Positions 1-13,000 of a stretch of 64,000 nt of DNA are shown in pieces. The translations under genes were made by a program, and so were the position numbers. How positions within the stretch are numbered: the stretch's first letter is position 1; every line of letters begins with the position of its first letter. Origin of the DNA: Coniferiporia sulphurascens (taxonomy: Eukaryota > Basidiomycota > Agaricomycetes > Hymenochaetales > Hymenochaetaceae); assembly GCA_002794785.1 (NCBI GenBank), contig NBBA01000006.1, positions 62,001 to 126,000 on the forward strand, written 5' to 3'. The notes beneath the pieces were generated by a model that saw only the letters and a list, made by a program, of their open reading frames with translations, searched no databases and was not told the origin of the DNA.

Positions 1-1545
1 CACAGTGAGGGTCTGGCTGCTCAAAATGAAGATGTGCTGTGGAAAATCGTCGAGCCGAAGAGTTTTCGGAATCGAGGTTATACAGCAACAGCAGTCGTGG
101 ACAGCGTTGTAGTGACTGAACCGGGCCGCCGTCTTTGAACTAGGCCGGGCCGTATAATTGGCTGAAAAGATGCCGTTGATGGGGACATATGAAGTATCAT
201 TTCCGGTTGTTTTGTGTGTTCACGAGTGACTGAGGACCCGGGTCATAATTCTCGTCCGAGGTCGAGGATTGTATCACACGACCCGAACATGTCGCCAGTA
301 ACTGACACCGCAACATTGTCCTCGGCGCCTGGAGAATGTATAGCGAAACGACGATCAAACAAATGATTAAGAAGGGCAAGCATTTTTCTTAAAGTGTCTG
401 TGATAGCAGTAAAGGTCGAAAGAGCTTGTTTCGAGTTTCGAGAGTTGAAAGAGATACGATGACGTAATCATACATCACGTGTAGCAAACACGACGCATCA
501 TATTTCGAGCTCCGACTTTGGGTCGCGCGGTGCCGCCGGCGGTCCGGGCGAACCCAGTGATTTTTCCGACTTCACTGGCTGGATAGCGTCTAAAATCCTC
601 TCTGCTCGCCGCCTCCCGCCTGCGCGACGGCACTTAAACTACCTATTTCTTGTATTTTGACGGCTCACCGGGCCTCCTACGACAGAGAACTCACAGAAGA
701 CGAAATGAAAGAACAGTACGCCTTAATGCGTATATGTCGTGGTAACTAGGGCACTCGGTTGCAACCCGTATTGTCGCGCGAGTCTCCCGCATTATCGGGG
801 TTTTTTGCGGTGACAGATCGGATATTAGAAGCAGAATGTACCTCTTAGCATATGTTGCGCCTAATTTCAAAGTTCGCGGACCCAATAAAGCACAAGACCC
901 CTAATACTAGAATACTAGAGCTTTTCATAACAGCGTTCTACGTTTCAAGGAAATTACAATGAGCTTTCAATGGAGCTCTAGCAAAATATTAACAAATACA
1001 CCTATAAGTTCTTGCCTGTCAGCGGCCTCGCTCGGCGGAATACCTTTCCCCGATATATTGTTCTATTTTTACCGTGCGAATGCCAGTGTTAGTTCTCATG
1101 CTGTATGGCGGCCGCGCATTAGAAGTGAGACATGCCTAAGCCAGTTTAGCCTCTCAGCCCCGAGCCCCGAGCCCCGAGCTCCAAGCAGCTCCCCCGATCT
1201 TTCATGTCCGAGTCGCTTCTTACCCGACAACCGTCTCTACGCTTTGGAATCTGACGACTTCGAAGAACTCCCCTTTACTACCGTTCCACTGTGGCTCTCC
1301 GATACCGAGCGAAGTTTCCCGAGCGACGGTCCTACATTCGTACCTACATCTCCTTTCGCGCGAACGTTTACGCACGGCCAAGACCACAAAATGGAAACTA
1401 ACGTTACATTCTTATCGCAGAGATGACACTGGTTACAAATGTGTACAGAGGGAACTCGTCGTACCTAATATGTAATCACTCGATCCAAAAAAAAGCACTA
1501 GTATATGTGAAGCCCCAATCGAAAAACTGGCTTTGGTTTTTTGTC
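1..1545. other. Gene-poor stretch with no supported gene
   Basis: I see no coding region with recognisable domains or a convincing splice pattern here. Open frames exist, for example a 155-codon frame at 959-1426, but the composition looks random and no family is recognised. The only small structure is three perfect tandem copies of the heptamer CCCCGAG at 1158-1178. The 3' part is downstream DNA of the protease gene that ends at 1546. Confidence 0.6.
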
Positions 1546-2902
1546 TCAGTTGGTTGTGTCCAGAGTGTGCGCAGTACTTGCAAAGCCGACCCGGTTGTTC
1601 GTGGTGTCGAAAACGGAGTAGAAGCGCTCGAGGAACACAAACCCATTGACAAAGCTGAATCCCTCGACGCTGCTGGCCCCGAGCTGTGGAGGAAAATATT
1701 GATTAGTTCAAGACAGGGGTGATGAGGTTGGAAGTTCAATCACATCGGACACGATAAGGTAAATCGAATTCGCTTGACCACCAATGGCCGTGTTAAGTGC
1801 ACGCGGCCACGTCTGAGCGTTCTTTGTAAACTCGAACGATGTTGAGCCGATATTGAAGAACAGGCTTTGCAAGTTCGCGTAATCCGCGCTCGAAATTATC
1901 AGCAAACCTGTTGTCTCGTCCGTCGTCGCTCCCGAAAGGGACGTGAATGTATCGAACGCGTCTGTTGAGAGAAGCAGGAGCGTTGTGCCAGTATCAATGA
2001 TACCCGCGGTCGACGCAAGCACAGTCGTGCCGGTAGCACTGCCATACGTGATGGTCTGATCAATAGCCCAGAAGTCGTTTGCAGGAGAGGAAGATGATAT
2101 CGGAACGAAGAGAACGTCCTCAGTAATCTTGCTCGTGTCGACACTTCCAAAGGTAAGCTCGCCATTTGTAACCTCCAGTTCCGTCGTTGGTGCGAAAAAG
2201 ATACCAACAACCTCTTCTGAGATCACCCCCTGGGAAAAGAGACTGTCCGGTACGGTAGGAACAGTCGATTCTCCATCCACAGTGCCCTCCGTTAGATCAA
2301 CGGGCCCAAGTCCCAGAATACCGTCGACACCCTCGAATCCCTCGGAGATTTCTGCGACACCTACGCCCTGGTCGGTGATAACAAGTGTGTTGGTAAGAGT
2401 AACTGTGTCAAAGACTGTAATAGGAAAGATGACAATATTAGGAAACGAACTTAAACTCTGATACGAACTGCACCGGATACGTACTCTGCTCCCCAATGAA
2501 GAATCCAGAGCCGTATTCTACGGCGACTTCCTCTCCAGTAGGCTGGGTAGAGGAGGTCTCGACGAACGACCGTCCAGCACCGACCCATGTGTTCGATGAA
2601 CCGGTATCAATGAGTAGCGAGTACGTTGTCGGTGGTGTGCCTACTCCGACGTTCGCAACGTACGTGGTCGCTTCATTTGTGACATCGAACGACGCTGCGC
2701 GTCTGGAGGAGCCTGTCCTCGCTTTACTGTTCAAGAGATGTTGCGCTGCGCGAGCACGGTCGATTTCTGGGAGTTTGTTGCCCGAGATGTTGAACCGACG
2801 GGTGAACGGGAGCGTCACCTTCGGCTCACGAACCTGAACGACAGGTTTCGCAACGACTGAGAGCGCCGTAAGAGCGATTAGAGCGAGAGAGAGGCGTGGC
2901 AT
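1546..2902 (-). CDS. Secreted aspartic protease (A1 family, polyporopepsin-like), copy 1
   Basis: Three exons on the minus strand: 2902-2485, 2414-1744 and 1683-1546, giving 408 residues. The introns are in phase 1 and phase 0, at the same places as in the two paralogues in this window. Residues 1-18 form a signal peptide and are followed by a propeptide ending near the dibasic R67-R68. The two pepsin catalytic motifs are DTGSS (D99) and DTGTT (D280), and the flap tyrosine is Y130 in YGSG. A pepsin-type endopeptidase cleaves proteins at acidic pH, probably outside the cell. No cysteine is encoded in the spliced product, so the pepsin disulfides are absent. This copy is the most diverged: its flap continues GFFIGEQ where the others have SGTE. 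A TATA-like box (TATAAAAT, 2967-2974 on the minus strand) lies about 65 bp upstream of the ATG. Confidence 0.9.
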
Positions 2903-2966
2903 TGAAAAGGATGGAAGTCACCAGTCTGCACCGTTTCGTGCTGAGGTTGGACTTGAACTCGCGCGC

Positions 2967-2974
2967 ATTTTATA
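2967..2974 (-). promoter_or_regulatory. TATA box of aspartic protease copy 1
   Basis: TATAAAAT on the minus strand, about 65 bp upstream of the start codon at 2902. The two paralogous proteases have TATA-like boxes at similar distances. Confidence 0.5.
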
Positions 2975-5900
2975 GCCATCGGCGGTATCCCCACACAGGC
3001 TTATCGCGACAGATGCATCAAGGAGAAGTAACGAGAGATAATTTTGATTGGTCATTGGAGGGAAAAACGGTTTCCCTGGAGAATGCGACATGAACGAGAA
3101 GTGTTTAACTTAGATGAGACCTTATGGCACAACATCTTCGCAAGCAGTAGCCAAGATAGGTACACACAGCAGACAGTTCCTAAGACAGAGAGTCTCCCGG
3201 GTGATCGTTGACGCCTCTGTATGACGTTGAACACCGTACCTTCAGGATATCGCCGCAAGCTTGAGGATGAATATTAAGTTGCCAGGTCGTGTGCAGTGGT
3301 TTCAAACAAGTCAAGACAAGCCGAACTTCAGGCGTACCTAGATCATCCGAGAAAAGTCTGCACAGCAAGCTTTTTCCATGTTGAGGTCCGTTATCAGAAG
3401 CCCTGCCGGGAAAGACACAGAAAGGCAGTGAGAGGTTGAAGGACGAAGTCTTCTGCTGCCAGGGAAAGAAATTCCGCAAAAAGGAGAATTATGTAATACA
3501 TTCCTAAATATATCAATCCCGGCGGCACTTCCGAGTCGGTAACCCCCCGCTGTATGTCGGCAGCCATCGCTGAATCATCTTGATCCAAGCCACCGTCACC
3601 TCGCTCGCACGACCATTGAAATGTTCGGAATAACCGAAGTCGAACATCGGACGCAATCCTAAAAAAAGACAGTGCCTTCACCCGAGCATGAAAGTAAGTT
3701 GTCTTTACGAGCCCTATCTCGAGGCGTGAGTACAATGGGGCGTGCCCGACTCGTAAAGTTGAAGCTTATCCTGAGGCCTGCCATCCAGAGAAGCTTAGCC
3801 TTATATAAATACAATACATCAAATGAAACTCACTTCCCTTTGTGTCTTTTCTGGTCACTCTAGCGCCCCCAGCCCCCTGCCCAGGAGGTGCTGATGCATC
3901 ATTACGGCCTTTTCTCACCAGGGCTTCCTAATTAATAACGAAATACATTCAAGGGACTATCAGTGTTTTTCCGAGTGGTGTTCCAGAGATTGGAAGCGGG
4001 CTCCACTCGGGGAGCAGATATGTTGCACACATTCAGGATATACGGCCTTGGTGGAGACAAGAATACTGAGACATAATGGCCCGAGTTCGCACACACGATA
4101 TTCGATGCTCTCCTGTACCTCGACGATCAACTTCGGTGCAGAGAAATCTTGCGGCTTCACGATACGGAAGAGGTAAGGACGTACAAGGAACCTTATCAAA
4201 AAAGGACACAATTTTGGTTCGCGGGACAAAAGAAAGTTGATTCTTTCGCACGCGAAACGGTATACCATAGGCACGGCTCTTCTTTTTCAGGTCCTAAGTG
4301 ATGCAAGGCCATGGATGAAGAATTGACTAGCTAAATGCATCTGTTTATGGCATATAACTTCGGCACGCAGTCTAATGTTCTTCGGATATGCCACGCGAAG
4401 GGACATGTGAGCATATCCTACGTATAATATATTTGGTCTCTGCGGCGCCCGAGACGATAACTAAGCCTCTAAAATTAATTGCAGCAAACCAGTAGGGAAC
4501 CCTTGATAGTGTTGCAAGGGGTCATCCATTCTTCCAATCTTGGAAATATCTTGCTGTCCCTCGAGCTGCCATTGTCTTGATACGGGAAATGCTTCAGGAG
4601 TCACCTTGAGTACTGACATTCGAATGACGGGTCTTTGTTATTGTGGGAGTCTCAATTGAAACTACACACCCGGTTAGTATAATAAATAATGCCAACTAAC
4701 CATCACCGTCCTCTTGTCGTTCTTCTGAGCATTGGATAGAGTTCGAGAAGGGGCAAATGTTACATGCGGCTTGCTTCCAGTGCTGATATACCCTCCGATA
4801 TATCGGAGGGGAGGTGGCCTTCGTAGGATTACTAATTCCCTTCAGGGATTTTTATCTGTCGCGTCGTGTCTGCCGAACGCCAACTCTCTAGCATAACTAA
4901 CTTTCTCGTACTAAATATAGTCCTAGATACATCTGAACTAGTACATAATACGATATAACTCAACTGCGATAAGATCCACTAGTGGGTGCAAATCCGAGTC
5001 GCTCCTCTCCAAGGAGTCCGGTCCCGACTCCAGCTATACTCCAAAACTAATGGTGAGGAAGGTAAGTCCTCGATCAGCGAGATCCCCCACCAAAGAAAGC
5101 AATGGAAAAGGGAAGGAAATAGGAAGAGAGAGAGGGAGGGGAAAGAAAGACGAGAAGGCTGAAGCCTTCGCCGTAGACTACTTGTCGGCGATGGTGGTCG
5201 AGAGAAAGCCTTCTCGGCTTCTCCCCTCTACCGTGACTCTGCCACAGACCTCACTCTGTGTGCCGTCTCCTTCCTCAACGGGCCTCAGATCACACATGTT
5301 GTAACCGAGATCACACTGAAGGGATGACAAGTTCATTAGAAAGTTTAGTAGGGTTAACAAAGTCACTTGTCACGAATTATTACACAATTCACTTGCCATT
5401 ATTCGAAGACTTCTTGTGCTTCTCTCCCTCTCGCTTATTCTTTCCCCTCCGATATCCCATCCCCAGGGGAAAGGGAAAGAAAATATCCCCTCGGGGATTC
5501 AGTACTGCTTGCTTCTGGTACTTCAAACCGAAGGACGTCAGTGCTTATCCTACTTGCCACAGCGGAAATTTCGACAATACAACACTCATGAGCGTATCAA
5601 TGTCCCCGAAGCGCTCGTGCTTCCTCGCTTCAAGGGAAGCGAGCTGTTACGAAATGTCAATTTGAACAGCTACTTCATTAACCGGTTTGTCAATCTTGAT
5701 CCTGATCTCCGTTTTTTGATATACATACCACAATACGTACTATATAAGTTGCTTCCCAACTTCATTTTGTTAGCCGCTTACTGCCGTCATTGAGCCTCCA
5801 TTTTTTCGTACAATGGACGCTTATTGAGACAAATACCGATCCGAGATTTAAAATTAAAAAAAACCCCATTCATTACGAATTTGTATTCTCTCGGAATGAT

Positions 5901-6606
5901 CCGGGGGCGGGCGTGCTACTTCAGGACAATACCACTACTGTAGTGCGTGTTGCTACGCACGAGTCATTGATGTAGACACGGGGAACAAACCTGAATATAG
6001 TTGCCTCCTAAACTGTAAATATGATCAAACGTTTGTGATTTGCTATGGTCTTTTACCGCATTTTGAGTAAAGTATACCCACTTATCCATCAACTGTATTG
6101 TTTTCGGGATATAGGGCATGCTAAATCCAGAATATAGAAGACAGCCATTAGGGAATCACAATTAGTAGACAAATTTACAATTTCAATAAGGTATAGGAAG
6201 CGACCATATCCGGATTTGTTCCCCGTGAGAGGGGCTTTCCGCGCGACGCGATCGTGCTTGTATCACCTCTCATGATCCTGTGGACTTGAACAGTTATGCT
6301 TTCGGTAATGAAATTATAACAAAATCGGCATCTCCCGTAGCGCTTCAGACTCCGACAACGGCAAACAGAAAAAGTTACGACAACCTCACAATCCTGGGAG
6401 CACGAAAAGTTCAGAACATAAACCACTTTTGCTATTTTTGGAACACTGCGATAACGCCTTTGTACAAAAACAACACTGTACACTACAAAAACGAGCGAAG
6501 GACCCTTCCGCCGTTTCTCTACCTAAACATAACAATCCGAAAAAATCCTGGTATGAAGGAAAAGTGTACAATTGTGCTCAAGGGGAAGTGAGTGGGGATA
6601 GGGTCA
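2975..6606. other. Long intergenic region without a recognised gene
   Basis: About 3.6 kb between two protease paralogues with no recognisable gene. It holds a perfect 20-bp palindrome at 4791-4810 and a purine-rich patch around 5095-5160. Open frames of 60-135 codons in this stretch overlap one another on both strands and show no known motifs. The segment at about 4900-5500 could be transposon debris, but I found no terminal repeats to support that. Confidence 0.5.
4791..4810. repeat. Perfect 20-bp palindrome
   Basis: CCCTCCGATATATCGGAGGG is its own reverse complement over all 20 bases. It sits in otherwise unannotated DNA. It could be a binding site for a dimeric regulator, a transposon remnant or chance; nothing nearby decides. 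Confidence 0.8.
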
Positions 6607-7972
6607 TCAGTTGGCGGTGGAGTCAGTCTCCGACGTGGTGGCGAAACCGACTTGGTTGTTTGAGGTGTCGAAGACCGAGTAGAAGCGCTCAAGGAAAGTG
6701 TAGCCGTTGATGAAGTCAAGACCCTCGCCACTGTCGGTGCCAATCTGCGAGAGGGAACGAGATAACACATTAGGAAAAAGTCAGAAAGAACGAGATACTA
6801 TGGGCACTCACGTCCGCAACAACGAGGTAGATCGAGCCGGAGACGCCGCCAATTGCGGTGTTCAGGGCGCGCGGCCAGGTCTGCGCGTTCTTCGTAAGTT
6901 CAAATGACGTGCCGCCGACTTTGAAGAACAGGCTCTCGAGGTCAGCGTATTTGGAAGACGAAATCTTAAGAAGACCCGTCGTGTCGTCCTCAGTTGCACC
7001 CGTGGCCGAAGTGTATTTGCTGAACGCGTCAGACGCAATCAGAATGAGGGTCGTGCCCGTGTCGACGATACCCGCAGTCGAGGAGAGAATCGTAGTTCCT
7101 GAGCCGTAGGTGATCGACTCGTCAATACCCCAGTAGAGGCTGGCGGGGGATGTCGACGTGATCGGTGTGTACGTGATGTCACCGGTGAATTTGGACGAGT
7201 CGGTGCCACCGAAGGTGAGCTCACCGTTGGTGACGGAGTCAGACTGAGTCGGGGCGTAGTAGATGCCGATAACTTCATCTGAGATCGTTCCCTGGGAAAG
7301 GAGGTTGTCCGTCACTGTCGGGACGCTCGAGGCACCATCGACAGTGCCCTCAGTGAGAGCGACGGGGCCAATGCCCAAAATGCCGTCCTCGCCGCTGAAG
7401 CCCGACGAACTCGAGGCAACGCCGATGCTCTGGGACGTGATAACAAGATCGCTCGAGAGCGTCACAGTGTCCGTATCTGAAGCATATGCATGTTAGAACG
7501 GAGTCGGAGACATAAACAGGTCCACAATCTCCTTACATTCCGTTCCGGAGAACGATCCGGAGCCGTAGCTAACCGAAACACTCTTTCCAGTGCTTTTGCT
7601 GGTGGATGTCTTCACGTACGACTTGTCCGCACCGATCCAAGTGTTCGACGAGCCAGTGTCGATGAGGAGCGAGTACGACGTAGCGGGGCTACCGACACCG
7701 ACGTCCGCGAGGTACGTCACGGCAGCGTTCGTAACGTCGAAGGAGGCAGAGCGACGGTCAAACGAACGTCCTTGGTTCGACTTTCCCTTCGCGATGAGGT
7801 GCGCAGCGCGAGCACGGTCGATCTGCGGGAGTGTGCTTCCCGTCGCGTTGAGCTTAAGCGAGAAGGGGAGCGTGGCGGACTGCTCGCGGACTTGCACCAA
7901 CGGAGTCGCGGAGATGGAGAGTGCAAGGAGCACAGTGGCGAAGAGGGAAGACGCACGGAACATCGTTGACAA
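6607..7972 (-). CDS. Secreted aspartic protease (A1 family, polyporopepsin-like), copy 2
   Basis: Three exons on the minus strand: 7972-7537, 7476-6812 and 6744-6607, giving 412 residues from the first ATG. The paralogue at 13909 starts MFRTSS, so translation may begin at the fourth codon (7963, MFRASS). A signal peptide ends near SAT. The propeptide has a dibasic R74-R75 site just before the mature start. Catalytic motifs are DTGSSNTW (D105) and DTGTT (D284), with the flap tyrosine in SYGSGSFSGTE. The last exon carries the family's C-terminal FLERFYSVFDTSNNQVGFA block. The protein is cysteine-free. It is likely an acid endopeptidase secreted for protein digestion. Intron positions and phases match copies 1 and 3, so the three arose by gene duplication with introns retained. 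Confidence 0.93.
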
Positions 7973-8600
7973 GGCTAGTGAGACGGACTAGATTGATCCC
8001 AGTTCGATGGGAGGTCAACTAGCTCGTCGCCTCGCTTTAAATAGCACGGGGAGGGGAGGCATATCACATGTTGCAATATGTTTCGAATCATGCGTCGCAG
8101 TGAACATATGGAACCTAGAAGCATCGTAAGCGATTTTGACGACTATGTCGAACGGCCGCGCGTGGGCTTCGCGATAAAAGCAAGCGAGTCTTCTCGGACC
8201 CGGAGATATTGACAGCCATGGATAATTTCCACATGTTTGGTCTTCTAAGCAGAACCCAGTTCCGGTTTGTTATTCCGTAGACTGCCCCGATTTAATCAGT
8301 GAGTTATGGTTTAGCAAAGGTATGGTATGGTTTGCGGCGGTAAATCCGTAGCCAACCGGTCGACGATCAGTCGATCGAATATGGAGAGCATGAGAGATAG
8401 CGTTTAAGCGAAGCGCGTATTTATGTACAGCTTATGTCATACTTACATACCCAGAATCCAGATCCGTCCACCGCCGCCGGTACTATTTCAACTCGTTTCG
8501 ACTCGTTTCAAAGACATTTCTGCCAAGGACGTTTGCTGTCAACGTTGACTAGAATCTTGAATACCGCTTCAGCTGGACTACTGTAAACTTGTCCTACCAC
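7973..8600. other. Upstream region of protease copy 2
   Basis: No gene is seen. A TATA-like TATTTAAA on the minus strand (8036-8043) lies about 65 bp upstream of the protease start at 7972. The rest is unassigned DNA up to the solo LTR. Confidence 0.5.
8036..8043 (-). promoter_or_regulatory. TATA-like box of aspartic protease copy 2
   Basis: TATTTAAA on the minus strand, 60-70 bp upstream of the start codon, matching the spacing at the paralogous genes. Confidence 0.45.
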
Positions 8601-8858
8601 TATTAAATAAATATAAACGAACGATATAAATATAGTACGTGGTCATATGAACAACCACCTTACTAAGTGAACAATAACGCAACGATAACACCATATGATA
8701 TAGGAGCTAGATAGTTATAGTAGTACTAGCCCACGGAACATGTATATAAGGGGAGCTGGTCTCACCCAAGAAATACATCGGTTTATGCTGATAACCCACC
8801 TTGCCTGAACATCACCACTGCACCTCATCGTCTACCACAACGTGTGTAGATTTTAAGA
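8601..8858 (+). mobile_element. Solo LTR of the copia family found at 32152-37578
   Basis: A 258-bp sequence that aligns end to end with the two 256-bp LTRs at 32152-32407 and 37323-37578. It starts TATTAAATAAAT and ends TTTTAAGA, and includes the same internal TATATAAG promoter-like box. It is flanked by ACCAC (8596-8600) and ACCGC (8859-8863), a 5-bp target duplication with one mismatch. No internal retrotransposon sequence adjoins it, so it is a solo LTR left by recombination between two LTRs. It keeps CG at sites where the full-length copy has CA or TG. Confidence 0.93.
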
Positions 8859-9981
8859 ACCGCCTTTGCGACTAGCTTTCCAACAAAACTCACGGGCCGC
8901 GACATTGCGTGGCGAACAAGATTTGATCGAAGACATCATATCAGAGCATAAACACGCTAACCAGGATATTCCATGTCTCCGTGAAGCACATGGATAAAAG
9001 CTTCATGTACTGTTCTCAATAAATTCGATATACCCGTGCTCCATTGCGTTCCTCCGACTACTATTCCTGCTCGGTCCGCCACGTCCAGCTCTCTTGAGCC
9101 CTCACACATGGTGAGCAATCTATCTGCTTTTCTATCAAGCCAGCATCAAAAAAGTATTTGTTTTTGCTGTGCGTATCTCGACAATTTGCATAAACCTTTA
9201 CTTCTCAACCATGTGCATGTCACCTACGCGAGACACATCCACGGGAATGGGACGCCGGCTATCCTATCCTCGGTGTTTGCAGCTATTCCCGTTTATCTAT
9301 TTCTCACTTACATGCGACGGCTCCGACAAATCGCTCCTGCTTTCCTTTATGATCAGCTTCCCTCATTATGGGACAATATGGTGGACGAGCTACGCAATTT
9401 AGTCAGGAATTAGGACCACTTTTTCCTGACGTGCTTAGCCTACGCTATTGCAGCAATCGTCTTACAGCTGATGAGCGTTGCCATCCGATGCTCGGACTGA
9501 GCGTGACCCAGTGTACTGCCTTGGATCCGAATGCTCATTAATTAAAGAGAGACCCGGAAATCCCTTGTTAATGCCTATGAGTGTTCCGTCTGACTGGGCT
9601 TTTAGTTGCGCTCGGGGTACCGTATGCTTTTGCTCCCGGACGCGAGAACGCGGCATGCTGCGGCATCGAGCTTAACCGAAGTAAATCAGCGCAGATCCTA
9701 GGCTGCAATCTCTTTGAAGTGCCGAAATCCACACCCGCATATTTCGGCATCGGGGCATGCGCTGGATGCCGAAATTTGTTCTAAAAAAAGCAACCCGCGG
9801 CCGTTTCTAATTTTGGGTTCGAGTCTCGATACTTATCCGACACCTGTTAGTGGGAACATAAAGAAGAATGCGCTAAGTTCCGAGCACAAAAGAAAAAAGT
9901 ATGGTCATGAATTGTCTCTTGTTCTATATTAGTTACTGTAGCGGGCTGGCCGCCGGTAAAGCAATCTGACAAAAACATAAT
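8859..9981. other. Intergenic, nothing recognised
   Basis: Unassigned DNA between the solo LTR and the tRNA gene. Short open frames (up to 125 codons at 9036-9413) have no recognisable features. Confidence 0.5.
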
Positions 9982-10070
9982 CTCCGGAGCCGGGTTCGAA
10001 CCAGCGACATTGAGATGACGTATTGACCTCCAATTACAGTCTCACGCTCTTCCAACTGAGCTATCCAGAG
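9982..10070 (-). tRNA. tRNA-Tyr (anticodon GTA) with an intron of about 17 nt
   Basis: On the minus strand an 89-nt cloverleaf can be drawn. The acceptor arms are CTCTGGA and TCCGGAG (one G-U pair). The D-arm is TAGCTCAGTTGGAAGAGC. The anticodon stems TGAGA and TCTCA enclose a CTGTAA loop start, and the T-arm contains the GGTTCGAACCC B-box. The anticodon is GTA, for tyrosine. Between the anticodon-loop A and the closing stem lie about 17 extra bases, where eukaryotic nuclear tRNA-Tyr genes usually carry an intron. The A- and B-box regions are intact, so Pol III transcription is plausible. Confidence 0.9.
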
Positions 10071-13000
10071 GTTATATCTTTTGTCAAGAAAAATATACCA
10101 TGATGTAACACATTACATTGATATGGACTACAAAAGAGCACAATCTTGTGATGCCATATCCTCTCTGCCTCAATATCGCATGAATGTGGGTCTCACATAA
10201 GGAACTCATATAATATTAATTTCGAACTGCGTTTTAAGTTTGCCTGTCAGTATGAATAGTTATTAGAATAGACTTGGCAATCTTCTCCGCCTGGGCCAAT
10301 CATTTTCAGATAAGCAACACCCAATCCGAAAGTCCCACGGTTGACCGCTCGAAAATTTCACCCTTGCCAGCGAGATTCTCTAGACTCGACTACACTTATC
10401 AAAAAGAAATTCGAAGCTGCTCGTCGCATGCGTATGGTTGCGGGTCCTGTACCTGAACCTCGTAACAGCATCTCAGAACAGGTGTAAAAAAAACGCCATT
10501 CAGTCGCTCTGTCGTACGCTTCCAATAGCTGCTGATGCTCGAACTAACCGAAAAAAAACGCTAGCTTTTGCAGGAAGTGGTAGTCAGTTCTTCCCGCACT
10601 ATCGCCATCAAATCATCTCGAGTCGCCTCTCATACTTCCCGCATTTATCTGCCCGGTGCAAATACGAAAGACGAGTCTACAGACGTGCTATGCCGTTCGT
10701 ATGACGTCTTGTTGCTCTCCTAGTCCTGCTCGTCTTGTGCTGGTAACTCTCGGCTCAGTCGTTGTCGTCTTCACGTTCTCAAGATCATCTGTGGCGGTCC
10801 AAGAGGCGACACGGCAATGACAACTAGACAACTCCCCCGGGCCCGCCATAGACGAACCAGAAAGCGAATCGCTAACCGGTCACTACGCTCTCTTCGAACG
10901 TATTCCAAGAACTACGCCCTTCGTAGGGGGAAAAATGCCCCTGCTCTCCATCAACAATCGTTGCTCATTCCCTATCGCCTCCTTCACTCGAGCTTTTTCG
11001 GTTCACCAGGCACGAAGCTAGTACCGCTACTCTCGTCACCTCGAGCAGATGACGGATAGCGGACTTGCTGACTCCGGGACCTACTGGCTGGGGGACTTCA
11101 GCTGATAAAGGCTTGCCTTACTTCCTACGATTTCTGAGCTGGGCCTGAACGCTTTTGTGTACCACAGCTATCTCCGCCGCTGAATGATTTAGAACTGCTC
11201 CGACCCATCATTTCTCGCATATAACAAGGCGATGCTCTGAGTTCCTCGGCCGCAAGACATTTGCCAGGCAGGAGTTTGGTGCCTGTGTACTACGCTGGGA
11301 ACGGTTTTCTGAGCCGCTGTGATTGAAGTGAGTTGATCGATGGGGGAGCTCATGGCGACCCAACAATGATGTGCGACGAAACCCAGCCATCGGGTGTCGT
11401 GATTGCCAATAAGGCTTGTAATCGAACACGCGAAGAATGGAAAGAATGGAGCGAACGGCACAAATCCTGAGTGACTATAGATGCGTACTGACGATTGTTG
11501 AGCCTGCATCGCTGAGAAGTTTTGAGTGCCTGAAAGCTGGAGCCGCGGGACCCTCGCAACATCAGTACAATACTTCCTCGCGGATGCGAAACGGAAAGGC
11601 TTGTTTCTCCCGCGCGCATATGCACCAAAATCTATTCCAGGTAGCTTCTCTATAACGGGACCGAAATTAGTGGCATACGCGAGATTAGCGAAGCCGGTAT
11701 TTCCCATCTACCGATATAGGCCATCTCTGGGTTAATATCAGTTTCATTCGCAGCGCCGCGGCTAACAGTCTGGAAACATGGCTGATTGTTCTGAGACAAT
11801 GGCATGTGGGGCAATGAGCTCATGTGGGGAAAGATGGCATATTAATCAAAGACTATAGAAACGAAGCATGTGGCGTGGATCATGATTTTATCGTCCAGGT
11901 AATGAGCTTGCAAGATACGCTCAACCACCGAGGACAGGATAGAATACAGGGACAGGAGCGCTAAAGGAGGTCATTGTGATTGACGCTCAATCCAGAACGC
12001 TGGAAACAAGGGAAGGGGAAGACAGAGTTTCGCGCGAAGCAGATTGAACTCATACCGACTGCCGTGTCGAAAGCGATGTTAAGTCGTGCTGATTTCGCAT
12101 TGCCAGGTGCTATAACGTGCACTACGACAACGATCGCGACACTACTAGGACCGAGACTTCAAGTCTTGGAAGAGCTGACTCGTGGAATACCGGGCGGCGA
12201 GGAGGACAAGTCGTGGAACATCGTGAATCTTACCATGTGTCTTCCTGTCTTCGGGTTAGACGATGATTCCGGACAGAAAAAGCACCATGCGAGCACTCCG
12301 GACGGCTCATGAATGCATGAATGAGCAACTCGCACGACATCAAAGTCTTCCCTTGCGTCGGCTTTTGGCAGAGAGGGGTAGGGGCTTTTCAGCATTGTCC
12401 GTTCGTGAGCACACGAGGGTTCCTATAATGAGCCGCTGGCAGCTCAACTTCGATCATTCACTGCGTGGTTCTCTCTTGAACGCGGTCAGGTCAATACGTA
12501 ATAAATAGCTAGAATTAGAACAATCAACACCACGCACGATAAGGATGCAGCATGCCATTCGAGGAGGAAAAGCTTCCGAGATGCAGAAGTTTGGATCAGA
12601 ACCGTAGCCTCCAGAGGATGAAGAGTCCCTATTAATTGGCAACCTGCGAAAGCATGTGATCGAAAAATTCTCCATAGATCCATTCACGGCGGTTGTCTGC
12701 ACCGCATGCGCCGCCATCGCTGGTAAAGTTCGGCTTGAATATGGATTGAAGTTGTATCAAAGATCCGGTTGAAGCTATCCCAGTTATACTGAGATGATGT
12801 TGCACTAGCAGATTCTTGCGATCTTCGATATGTCCAGCAAGGTTATGTTTACTGTCTGAGTCAAGTTAACTTCCCTTGCCTGTCCTGGCCCTGTTAAGAA
12901 TGATCTGGTACAGTACGTTCCTTTTTTTAAGGTCGAAAAAATTCACGACCTCTAGAGTCCACAAATCCCACGATCAGTAGCATTCGGTTAGAATCACGTG

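Noticed and set aside
959..1426. 155-codon open frame
   Set aside because: No signal, domain or splice context; part of its sequence is a heptamer tandem repeat.
11189..11707. 172-codon minus-strand open frame
   Set aside because: No recognisable family, and competing frames of similar quality overlap it on the same strand.
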